DNA of 64,000 nucleotides, taken from the NCBI RefSeq assembly GCF_000412185.1, contig NZ_ASJA01000005.1, forward strand, positions 1 to 64,000. The letters run 5' to 3'. Position numbers and translations under genes: made by a program. The notes under the pieces are model-generated. The model was not told where the DNA came from, did not search any database, and worked only from the letters and a program-made list of their open reading frames with translations. The stretch's first letter is position 1; the number at the start of each line of letters is the position of its first letter. Below are positions 25,122-32,830 of the stretch, piece after piece. The DNA is from Euryhalocaulis caribicus (GTDB taxonomy: Bacteria > Pseudomonadota > Alphaproteobacteria > Caulobacterales > Maricaulaceae).

Positions 25122-26222
25122 TCAGTTTACCGGAAGGCTGAGCCTAAATCGCGCGCCGCCAAGACTATCGGATGCATCAGCGTCGGCCAGTTCCAGATTG
25201 CCGCCGTGCGACTCGGCAATATTGCGGCAGATGGAAAGCCCGATCCCCAGCCCGTTCGGCTTGCTGGTGACAAATGGCGAAAACAGGCGCGCGGCAATCT
25301 CCGCATCGATTCCGGGGCCGTTATCGTCGACGATGACGGACAGGAATTCGTCATCGACTTCTGTCCGCACGCGAATTTTTCGGTGGACCTGACCGTGGGT
25401 GGCGTCCAGCGCATTCTTGATCAGATTGACCATGACTTGGCGGATCTGGGTTTCGTCGGCAAAAATCTCCGCCGCGTCATCAGCCCGGCTCGTATCGATT
25501 TCCGCGGACCTGTCCACTTCGGAAACGCTGCAGAGCTCGACGGCGGCCTCGATCACGTCCCTGACCGGAATGAAGGATTTTTCCTGGTCGCCCTGCTCCA
25601 CCATCTGCCGGATCCGGCGGACGATGTCCCCGGCACGGTTCGCCTCGATCTGGACGCGCTGAAACAGTCCCCTTGCCTTATCCGGGTCGTTCTCGAGGGA
25701 GCGTTCCGCCGCGGCGAGAAACAGGGAAATCGCTGTCAGCGGCTGGTTCAGCTCATGGGCCAGGGACGAGCCCATCTCCGCCATGGCGCTGACCCGGCCC
25801 ATATGAATCAGCTGGGACTGCAACTCGCGCAAGCGCTGCTCGGCCGAGACGCGCTCGGTCAAATCGCGGACGATTCCGACAAAGCGCGGCTCGCCCTCGT
25901 GCGTAAAAGCGCCGACGCTGAGGTCCATCGGAAAGACTGATCCGTCGTTACGCAGTCCCTCGACCTCGCGACCGATGCCGATAATCCGTTTCTCGCCAGT
26001 GTTCAGGTAGCGGTCGATATAGCGATCGTGCTGATGCGAATAATGTGACGGCATCAGCATCGAGACGTTGTGGCCGAGCACTTCGGCCTCGGTCCATCCG
26101 AAGATCTTCTCGCAGGCTGGATTGTACAGGTTCACCACGCCGTGCCGGTCGATCGACATGATGCCGTCGACAGCGGTCTGCACCAGCGCCTGTAGTTGTT
26201 CTTGCGCGTAGGTTCGGGTCAT
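25122..26222 (-). CDS. fixL: FixL-like oxygen-sensing histidine kinase
   Basis: 366 residues. One PAS domain (about 8-125) is followed by a kinase: H156 in SLAHELNQPLTAIS, then N, G1 (VDDNGPGID) and G2 (GLGIGLSI) boxes. The PAS carries the FixL haem signature: H65 in HQHDRYIDRY and R85 in RIIGIGREV correspond to the haem-ligating His200 and the O2-binding Arg220 of Bradyrhizobium FixL. It should therefore bind haem and be inhibited by O2. No membrane segment is present, so it is cytosolic, like the Bradyrhizobium form. It is coupled to fixJ. Confidence 0.9.
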   Translation of the reverse strand: MTRTYAQEQLQALVQTAVDGIMSIDRHGVVNLYNPACEKIFGWTEAEVLGHNVSMLMPSHYSHQHDRYIDRYLNTGEKRIIGIGREVEGLRNDGSVFPMDLSVGAFTHEGEPRFVGIVRDLTERVSAEQRLRELQSQLIHMGRVSAMAEMGSSLAHELNQPLTAISLFLAAAERSLENDPDKARGLFQRVQIEANRAGDIVRRIRQMVEQGDQEKSFIPVRDVIEAAVELCSVSEVDRSAEIDTSRADDAAEIFADETQIRQVMVNLIKNALDATHGQVHRKIRVRTEVDDEFLSVIVDDNGPGIDAEIAARLFSPFVTSKPNGLGIGLSICRNIAESHGGNLELADADASDSLGGARFRLSLPVN

Positions 26223-26413
26223 TCTGAACAGATTTCCGATTCTAACACCGCCGCTTTACGTTTGCTGCAAAATATGGGCGATTCAAAACACTATTACGCG
26301 CGTCGATCGAGACGGGATGGACAGCACGTTGCGTGACTGGGCGTGGCGGGTCGACGACAACGTTGTCTTGATTGACGGCCAAGCGATGATCACCAATTCG
26401 AAATTCTAGGAGG

Positions 26414-26432
26414 AGCCGCGCATGCGGCTTTT
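26414..26432 (+). terminator. Hairpin with T run
   Basis: AGCCGC, loop GCAT, GCGGCT, then TTTT: a compact six-base stem of terminator type. It lies in the 240-base gap between fixL and the next minus-strand gene and would act on plus-strand transcription, directly after a possible 30-codon frame at 26317-26409 (MDSTLRDWAWRVDDN...). That frame is unrecognised and could be a gene remnant. Confidence 0.35.
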
Positions 26433-26466
26433 ATGCTCATTTGCAGGGTGAGCACGCCTCACCAGT

Positions 26467-26724
26467 TTAACGAACCGGCGATTGGCTGAGCCAATGTGAT
26501 TCGCAAAACAGATAGGCCACTATCCCAAGGATCAGCCCGCCAGCTGCAAAACAGAGGCCGCAATGGCTGGCTGTCTGGAGCTGAGGCGTGGACAAGCACA
26601 GCGCGGACATGGCTGAACCAGACGTTGCGCCACAAGAGATCAAAACACCTGCCCCAGACGCCGATAGGGCACTGACCCAGAAGGTGCGTTCAAGACATTG
26701 ATCTAGAGTCTTCATCACCACCAA
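26467..26724 (-). CDS. Small Cys-rich membrane protein
   Basis: 85 residues (or 82 from ATG 26715) with two membrane segments (FWVSALSASGAGVLISCG and GLCFAAGGLILGIVAYLFC). Seven Cys are present, including CLSTPQLQTASHCGLC, so metal or haem binding, or redox chemistry, is possible. It is divergent from nnrS, and a perfect FNR/FixK box lies 30 bases upstream, suggesting low-oxygen induction. No family recognised. Confidence 0.6.
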   Translation of the reverse strand: MVVMKTLDQCLERTFWVSALSASGAGVLISCGATSGSAMSALCLSTPQLQTASHCGLCFAAGGLILGIVAYLFCESHWLSQSPVR

Positions 26725-26754
26725 TCGCCTAGGGTGATTGTCGCAGCGGCTTCC

Positions 26755-26768
26755 TTGATCGAAATCAA
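26755..26768. promoter_or_regulatory. FNR/FixK box
   Basis: TTGATCGAAATCAA, a perfect match to TTGAT-N4-ATCAA, between the divergent starts at 26724 and 26896. It can serve both genes. The binding factor may be the Crp/Fnr protein at 23448 or another FixK/FnrL encoded elsewhere. Confidence 0.75.
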
Positions 26769-26895
26769 ACCGAAATCAATCGATACGTGTTTCATGGACC
26801 AGGATGACACATGGAAAATGCCGTTCAAGTTTTGGTCCAGCGATCAGTCATGAACCAAATACTCGAGCCAGGTCCGTGCAGGCTGCATAGAGAGT

Positions 26896-28134
26896 TTGAG
26901 ATTCATTTTGTTGCAGTTTGACAAATTCCTGAAGCGACGTCGGCGGGCGTTCGATCCGCTCGCTCAGCGCCGTGAATATGCGGGGCCGGCGCTTTTCAGT
27001 TACGGATTCCGGCCGTTTTTTCTGTTCGGCGCAGCCTGGTCAGCAATCATTGTTCCAATCTGGGCCCTATTTTTCGCGACGGGACGTGGTGACGTCGGCG
27101 GTTTGTCGGCGCTCTACTGGCATACGCACGAAATGCTGTTCGGCTTTCTGTCGGCGATTGTCGCCGGGTTCATGCTAACCGCAATTCCGAACTGGACAAG
27201 TAGGTTACCGGTGCTGGGTATTCGTTTGATGCTTCTGAGCGGTCTGTGGGGCGCGGGGCGTGGAGCCATGCTTGTATATGAATCCATGGGCATTGCAGCG
27301 GCTCTGGTGGATGCGGCTTTTCTGATCGCGCTCGCCTTGTTCGCGTGGAAAGAGGTCCTTATCGGTAGAAACTGGAAAAACGCGCCGATCTGTTTTTTGG
27401 CATCAGTTCTTGCGCTTGCGAATATTGCCTTCCATGGCGCGTTGCTGGCTGGTGATGACCCACATTTCGCACAAAACGCGGCGATCGCTGTCCTCACCAT
27501 AATGATTTCGATCATCGGGGGGCGTATCGTACCGAGCTTCACGCGCAACTGGATGGCCCAATCCGGCCTTTCGCCGCTGCCGGTTGTTTCCACACGCTTC
27601 GACTGGATCGCGCTTATTGTGCTTGTCGCTGGTCTCATTGCGTGGCTTGTCCGGCCGGACGACATTGTCACGGCCGGGTTGCTGGCCTCCGCCGCAATTC
27701 TGCATTTCTGGCGACTGGCTGGCTGGAAAGGGTGGCGCACGCTCGCCGAGCCGCTCGTGACGATTCTCCATCTCGGCTATTTCTGGTTGCCGACCGCCCT
27801 CGTCCTGATGGCAGCAGCCATACTTGCTTCTAAACATGTACAGCCTTCCGCAGCGTTGCACGCTCTCACTGCTGGTGCGATGGGCACCATGACCTTGGCC
27901 GTGATGACGCGCGCCAGCCTCGGTCATACCGGTCGCGCGCGGACCGCGGATCGGTGGATCGTAACAATCTATATTTTGGTCTTGACTGCCGCGATAGTTC
28001 GAACGTTCGGACCAATCACTGTTCCTGAGAACTATGATCAAGTGATCTCGTACTCAGCAGCTCTTTGGGCGCTGGCATTCGCAGGATTCGTGGCGCGATT
28101 TGGTTACGTTCTAAGCACGCCGCGGCAAGCGTAG
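26896..28134 (+). CDS. nnrS: NnrS family membrane protein
   Basis: 412 residues, about 12 membrane helices. Family motifs: FSYGFRPFFLFGAAWSA near the start, YWHTHEMLFGFLSAIVAGFM with paired His, GGRIVPSFTRNW, and MGTMTLAVMTRASLGHTGR. NnrS is a haem- and copper-containing protein linked to protection from nitric oxide and nitrosative stress. The frame begins with TTG at 26896; no in-frame ATG fits, so TTG 26896 or TTG 26908 is the start. The FNR box 130 bases upstream suggests low-oxygen control. Confidence 0.9.
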   Translation: MRFILLQFDKFLKRRRRAFDPLAQRREYAGPALFSYGFRPFFLFGAAWSAIIVPIWALFFATGRGDVGGLSALYWHTHEMLFGFLSAIVAGFMLTAIPNWTSRLPVLGIRLMLLSGLWGAGRGAMLVYESMGIAAALVDAAFLIALALFAWKEVLIGRNWKNAPICFLASVLALANIAFHGALLAGDDPHFAQNAAIAVLTIMISIIGGRIVPSFTRNWMAQSGLSPLPVVSTRFDWIALIVLVAGLIAWLVRPDDIVTAGLLASAAILHFWRLAGWKGWRTLAEPLVTILHLGYFWLPTALVLMAAAILASKHVQPSAALHALTAGAMGTMTLAVMTRASLGHTGRARTADRWIVTIYILVLTAAIVRTFGPITVPENYDQVISYSAALWALAFAGFVARFGYVLSTPRQA

Positions 28135-28338
28135 ATGGGCCGGTCGATTGCAATTTTAGCAACGCCTTGCGGGGAGCGGCGTCCGCATGGTGAGATGACG
28201 GAAAGCTAGAGATGTTCAGTCGCCACGGATGGGAGTTCGCGCAGTGTGGATTTTTCTTGGACGTTCGACTTTCGTCTAGAATTCCTCGAAAGCGCTAACG
28301 TCATCAAGCAATAAACCGATTGAAAGAGACCCTTTATA

Positions 28339-29982
28339 ATGAGCGTTACCTTGACAAGGAATGAGCGTCAGTTCGCAAACTTTATCTCGATCATCATTTT
28401 TGCGTTTGGCGTCTTTCTGGCCGCGGCTGGAGGGAACGATCCGCTCAGCGTGCACGGGTTCATTATCATTGCCGTGGGGATCGCCGGTTTTTTCTTTACC
28501 GCAGACGCTCTTTATAAGCCAGAGCCCACTGAAGAACGGCTATCTTACTATTATGACGAGCCCATCAAAGCCGGGGTAGTGCTCTCAATGGCTTGGGCGG
28601 TTTTCGCCATGTTCATGGGCGTTTGGGTTGCGTCACAACTTGCTTGGCCGAATCTCGCGTTTGAGGGGGCCTGGTCAAGCTTCGGTCGCCTTCGGCCGGT
28701 CCACACAACAGGGGTAATTTTCGGATTTGGCGGCAACGCCTTGATCGCCACCTCTTTTCATGTGGTTCAACGGACGTCGCGCGCCCGCCTGCCTGATCAA
28801 CTCTCTCCCTGGTTTGTGCTCGTGGGCTACAATCTTTTCTGCATATTGGCGGTGACCGGTTATTTCATTGGCATTACCCAATCAAAGGAATATGCCGAAC
28901 CAGAGTGGTATGCAGACATACTTCTCGTAATTGTGTGGGTAACATATTTTGTACTCTATCTAAGAACGATCGCGCGCCGGAAGGAGCCGCATATTTATGT
29001 GGCCAACTGGTATTACATGGCCTTCATTCTCGTGGTGGCCATCCTTCATGTCGTCAATAATATCGCGATTCCGGTGTCGCTTGGTCATGCCAAGAGCTAT
29101 ACGGCATGGGCCGGCGTACAGGACGCCATGGTGCAATGGTGGTACGGCCACAATGCGGTTGCGTTTTTCTTGACGGCCGGATTTCTCGGCATGCTGTACT
29201 ACTATCTTCCTGTGAGGGCGCAGCGGCCGATTTTTTCCTACCGGCTTTCCATTCTAAGTTTCTGGGGCATTACATTCTTTTACATGTGGGCCGGCTCCCA
29301 TCATTTGCACTATACGGCATTGCCACACTGGGTTCAGACACTGGGCATGACATTTTCTGTCATGCTCTTGGTCCCGTCCTGGGCTTCGGCGGGCAACGCA
29401 TTGATGACGCTTAATGGTGCTTGGGGGCGCGTGCGGGATGACGCGACCTTACGTTTCATAATGATCGCAGCTGTTTTCTACGGACTTTCAACCTTTGAGG
29501 GTTCGTTTATGGCTATACGGCCCGTGAATGCTTTGTCTCACTACACAGACTGGACGGTCGGTCATGTACACGGCGGCGCGCTCGGGTGGGTGGCCATGAT
29601 TACTTTCGGAGCATTCTACACACTGGTTCCATCGCTATGGCGAAGAGAACGCATGTATTCCGCCGCATTGGTCGAGGTTCACTTCTGGCTCGCGCTTGCC
29701 GGCACTCTCGTCTACGTCTTTGCTATGTGGAATTCCGGAATTATTCAGGGTTTAATGTGGCGAACTTATACCGAGGAAGGTTCGCTTGCGTATTCCTTCC
29801 TCGATTCACTTGTAGCCATGTATCCCTACTACATCGCCCGGGCATTCGGAGGCTTACTGTTCCTGCTCGGCACGATTGTCGGGGCATATAACATCTGGAT
29901 GACGATCAAAGCCGCTCCGCTTGCGGTTCCTCGCAAGAGCGATGTTCCGTATTCAGATGCTGTCGCGGTTCCGGGGGAATAG
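28339..29982 (+). CDS. ccoN: cbb3-type cytochrome c oxidase subunit I
   Basis: 547 residues, about 12-14 membrane helices. CcoN features: RLRPVHTTGVIFGFGGNALI with a haem ligand, WYGHNAVAFFLTAGFLGMLYYYLP where CuB His and the cbb3-specific Tyr region lie, GSHHLHYTALPHW with the CuB His pair, and DWTVGHVHGGALGW with haem ligands. The catalytic core of the high-affinity, micro-oxic terminal oxidase in the inner membrane. First gene of ccoNOQP, with four bases or so to ccoO. I saw no FNR box in the 200 bases upstream, which is unusual for ccoN. Confidence 0.97.
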   Translation: MSVTLTRNERQFANFISIIIFAFGVFLAAAGGNDPLSVHGFIIIAVGIAGFFFTADALYKPEPTEERLSYYYDEPIKAGVVLSMAWAVFAMFMGVWVASQLAWPNLAFEGAWSSFGRLRPVHTTGVIFGFGGNALIATSFHVVQRTSRARLPDQLSPWFVLVGYNLFCILAVTGYFIGITQSKEYAEPEWYADILLVIVWVTYFVLYLRTIARRKEPHIYVANWYYMAFILVVAILHVVNNIAIPVSLGHAKSYTAWAGVQDAMVQWWYGHNAVAFFLTAGFLGMLYYYLPVRAQRPIFSYRLSILSFWGITFFYMWAGSHHLHYTALPHWVQTLGMTFSVMLLVPSWASAGNALMTLNGAWGRVRDDATLRFIMIAAVFYGLSTFEGSFMAIRPVNALSHYTDWTVGHVHGGALGWVAMITFGAFYTLVPSLWRRERMYSAALVEVHFWLALAGTLVYVFAMWNSGIIQGLMWRTYTEEGSLAYSFLDSLVAMYPYYIARAFGGLLFLLGTIVGAYNIWMTIKAAPLAVPRKSDVPYSDAVAVPGE

Positions 29983-29987
29983 AGGTC

Positions 29988-30740
29988 ATGGCGGAATTAT
30001 TTCACCGTAAGCTTGAGCGTTCGGCGATCGGTTTTGTGCTTGCGATCATAGCTGCGGCCAGTGTTGGCGGCATTGTCGAAATTGCGCCGCTTTTTACGAT
30101 CGATCAGACTGTTGAAGAGGCACCGGATATGCGCGTGTACACGCCTCTGGAGCTGGCTGGACGCAACATCTATCTCCGCGAGGGGTGTTATGCCTGTCAT
30201 AGCCAGATGGTCCGGACGCTGCGGGATGAGGTTGAGCGCTACGGACCTTATTCACTCGCTGTCGAGTCCCAGTATGACCACCCCATGCTATGGGGCTCGA
30301 AACGAACCGGACCGGATCTCGCGCGCGTCGGTGGCAAGTATAGCGACTTTTGGCAAGTTGCTCATCTGACGAACCCGCGCGAAGTCGTGCCGCAGTCGAA
30401 CATGCCCGCTTATCCCTGGTTGGCGCGGAATGGGCTGGATATGGACGACTTGGCCCAGCATCTCAGGGCGCAGCGCGCTGTCGGAGTGCCCTATACTGAC
30501 GAGATGATCGAGAATGCTTCCCGTGACGCCTACGGGCAGGCCTCTCCGAACAGTGAACACGCTTCGGGCGTTGTCGACAGATATGGCGAGGATACGCAGA
30601 TCAGAGCGTTTGATGGCGTCGCGACACGCGTGACCGAAATGGACGCCTTGGTGGCTTATCTGCAAGTTCTCGGCAGGCTCACGGACGCAGCGTTCGAAGA
30701 CACCGCCGCGCCGGAAGAGGCTCCGGAGCCCATCGAATGA
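29988..30740 (+). CDS. ccoO: cbb3-type oxidase subunit II, mono-haem cytochrome c
   Basis: 250 residues. An N-terminal membrane anchor (SAIGFVLAIIAAASVGGIVE) and a single c-type haem site, GCYACHSQM, with Met ligand region (SNMPAYPWL). YTPLELAGRNIYLREGC and GSKRTGPDLARVGGKY are standard CcoO motifs. It carries electrons from CcoP to CcoN on the periplasmic face. The C-terminal 20 residues are Ala/Glu/Pro-rich. Confidence 0.97.
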   Translation: MAELFHRKLERSAIGFVLAIIAAASVGGIVEIAPLFTIDQTVEEAPDMRVYTPLELAGRNIYLREGCYACHSQMVRTLRDEVERYGPYSLAVESQYDHPMLWGSKRTGPDLARVGGKYSDFWQVAHLTNPREVVPQSNMPAYPWLARNGLDMDDLAQHLRAQRAVGVPYTDEMIENASRDAYGQASPNSEHASGVVDRYGEDTQIRAFDGVATRVTEMDALVAYLQVLGRLTDAAFEDTAAPEEAPEPIE

Positions 30741-30756
30741 CAACGGCGGAGCCAGT

Positions 30757-30927
30757 ATGAATATTGATCACGAATCCCTTGTCGCTTTTGCCAAGAGCTG
30801 GGGCCTGTTTTACCTCATCGCATTTACGATCTGTGTGCTGATCTACACTTTCTGGCCGTCAAACCGGAAGAAATTCGACAAGGCTAAAAAAAGCATTCTC
30901 GACCAAGGCGATGAACCATGGGAATAG
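30757..30927 (+). CDS. ccoQ: cbb3-type oxidase small subunit CcoQ
   Basis: 56 residues: one membrane helix (LFYLIAFTICVLIYTFWP) followed by the typical NRKKFDKAKKSIL tail. CcoQ stabilises the cbb3 complex. It lies 16 bases after ccoO and its last bases overlap the ccoP start (ATGGGAATAG). Confidence 0.9.
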   Translation: MNIDHESLVAFAKSWGLFYLIAFTICVLIYTFWPSNRKKFDKAKKSILDQGDEPWE

Positions 30928-31799
30928 AGGAACGCGACCCGGTCAGCGGACGCAAGACAACCGGCCATGAATGGAACGGCATTAAGGAACTGGATACGCC
31001 TGTGCCGCGGGGCGTGTTGATATTTCTGATTGTCACTCATGTTTTTGCTGTCATTTGTTGGTTTCTATTGCCCGCATGGCCGCTGGGGAGCACTTTTACA
31101 AAAGGAATCCTGGAAACCGACCAGCGGGAGATTGTCGAAGAAAAGCTTGTTCGTGCTGCTGCCGAGCGAGCGTCTTGGATGGAGCGGATAGAGTCGGCCA
31201 CTCTCAAAGAGATACAGGCGGACGAGCAGCTGATGTCGATAGTAAACAGCACTGGGCACCAATTATTCGGGGACAATTGTGCTGCATGTCACGGCGTCGA
31301 TGGCAAGGGGCGTGCAAATTATCCCGATCTGACAGATGAAGACTGGCTCTGGGGGGGCAGTCTGGACGCGATCGCCAACACCATGCGGGTCGGTATCAAT
31401 ACCGACCATCCTGAAGCTCAATTCGCGATTATGCCTTCATTTGGACGGGATGGCATACTTGATCGCGACCAGGTCCGAAGTGCGGCAGCTTACGTCTACT
31501 CGTTGAGTAATCCAGATTATTCCACGGCCGACAACATTGATCGTATCGCAACGGGACGTAACGTGTACCTGTCGAGTTGCGCCTCATGTCACGGTGAAGA
31601 CGCGAGGGGAAGTCAGCGGGTAGGCGCGCCCAATCTGACCGATCAATACTGGATTTATGGGGGCGACCTCCAGACCATTGTTACTTCTGTCCATGGCGGT
31701 CGACAGGGTCACATGCCCACGTGGGACGAGCGTCTTACCGAAGCTGAAATCAAAATCCTCACCCTTTATGTCAACTCGCTCCAGGTCGAGGATCCATGA
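30918..31799 (+). CDS. ccoP: cbb3-type oxidase subunit III, di-haem cytochrome c
   Basis: 293 residues. N-terminal HEWNGIKELDTPVPR and one membrane helix (VLIFLIVTHVFAVICWFLL) are typical of CcoP. Two haem sites: CAACHGVDGKG and CASCHGEDARG, each with a downstream Met segment (IMPSFG; HMPTWDERL). It takes electrons from soluble cytochromes and passes them to CcoO. The stop overlaps the next small gene as ATGA. Confidence 0.97.
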   Translation: MGIEERDPVSGRKTTGHEWNGIKELDTPVPRGVLIFLIVTHVFAVICWFLLPAWPLGSTFTKGILETDQREIVEEKLVRAAAERASWMERIESATLKEIQADEQLMSIVNSTGHQLFGDNCAACHGVDGKGRANYPDLTDEDWLWGGSLDAIANTMRVGINTDHPEAQFAIMPSFGRDGILDRDQVRSAAAYVYSLSNPDYSTADNIDRIATGRNVYLSSCASCHGEDARGSQRVGAPNLTDQYWIYGGDLQTIVTSVHGGRQGHMPTWDERLTEAEIKILTLYVNSLQVEDP

Positions 31800-31996
31800 A
31801 CGGCGGTCGACGAATAAGGGTCCGCAGGACGCAACTCCTTGTGTGGGCTTTGGTCTCGGCGGCGCTTCTGTTGTTCGTGGCCGCCAATGGCCACTTCGTT
31901 TATGTCGCGTTCAATTCACAGCCGGACTGCGTCCCTCATTTGAAAGAGGCCAAGGGAGAGGATGGCGCATTCAGAGCGGCGAAATCGGCTTGTTGA
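31796..31996 (+). CDS. Small membrane protein of the cbb3 operon
   Basis: 66 residues: a basic N-terminus (RRIRVRRTQ), one membrane helix (LLVWALVSAALLLFVAANGHFVYVAF), then a short periplasmic tail with two Cys (PDCVPHLK and AAKSAC). Similar tails are found on small proteins at the ends of cytochrome oxidase gene sets; no name is established. Coupled to ccoP by ATGA. Occupies the place where ccoG and ccoH normally lie. Confidence 0.75.
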   Translation: MNGGRRIRVRRTQLLVWALVSAALLLFVAANGHFVYVAFNSQPDCVPHLKEAKGEDGAFRAAKSAC

Positions 31997-32005
31997 GAGG
32001 TTTTT

Positions 32006-32827
32006 ATGATGGGCGACGTGCACGATTCCTACGGGTTGCTGAGTGAAACCTCGGGCATTGAGGAGACCCGCGACCCGCGCTGGCAGCGACATCTTCCGCT
32101 CGGCGTCAGCATCCGATGGTTGCGCGCCGGATGGAGAGATTTTTCCGCCAAGCCCGCGCAAAGCCTTGCGTATGGGTTTGGAATTTTCCTCATCTCCAGT
32201 GCTCTGGTCTGGCTGGTCGCTGCCACAGGACGGGACTATATCCTGTTCCCGGCTCTGGCCGGATTTATGATCGTCGCCCCGATTCTGGCGATTGGGCTTT
32301 ACGAAAAGAGCCGCGCAATCGAGGAAGGCCGTAAATCGACCCTCCGCAGCATTCTGTTTGTCAGGCCCCGTGCAGGCGCGCAGGTCTACTTCACCGGACT
32401 TCTTCTGTGTCTGCTTATGCTTTTGTGGATGCGGGCAGCGGTTCTCATCTACGCGCTCTTTTTTGGCGTGCGTCCGTTTCCTGGACTTGACCAGGTACTT
32501 CCACTCTTGATCTCGGAGCCCATTGGCTGGGCGATGCTGCTCGTCGGGACTTTAGTTGGGGGGCTTTTCGCCGCGTTTGCTTTCGCAATCAGCGTATTCT
32601 CCATCCCCATGCTGCTTGATAGGCGTGTCGACGCTCTGACGGCTATGGGTACGAGCATGGCCCTGGTCTGGAATAACATTAGTCCCATGTTTATTTGGGG
32701 AGCGACTGTTCTGGCTCTTTTTCTCGTTTGCATCGGTACGGGTCTACTGGGCCTGATCGTTATTTTCCCCTTACTGGGTCACGCCACATGGCACGCTTAC
32801 AGTACGGTGACCTCTGGAAAGGAGTAG
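32006..32827 (+). CDS. DUF2189 membrane protein
   Basis: 273 residues, about six membrane helices. Opening LGVSIRWLRAGWRDFSAKPAQSLAYG and the segment FPALAGFMIVAPILAIGLYEKSRAIEEGR are DUF2189 signatures. Family members are often beside cytochrome oxidase genes; function unknown, possibly oxidase assembly. It lies 10 bases after the small gene and three bases before ccoI, inside the cbb3 operon. ATG ATG doublet at the start: 32006 or 32009. Confidence 0.85.
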   Translation: MMGDVHDSYGLLSETSGIEETRDPRWQRHLPLGVSIRWLRAGWRDFSAKPAQSLAYGFGIFLISSALVWLVAATGRDYILFPALAGFMIVAPILAIGLYEKSRAIEEGRKSTLRSILFVRPRAGAQVYFTGLLLCLLMLLWMRAAVLIYALFFGVRPFPGLDQVLPLLISEPIGWAMLLVGTLVGGLFAAFAFAISVFSIPMLLDRRVDALTAMGTSMALVWNNISPMFIWGATVLALFLVCIGTGLLGLIVIFPLLGHATWHAYSTVTSGKE

Positions 32828-32830
32828 GAA

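Noticed and set aside
28135-28338. FNR box in front of ccoN
   Set aside because: TCAA and TTGA occur near 28300-28320 but in the wrong orientation and spacing for TTGAT-N4-ATCAA.
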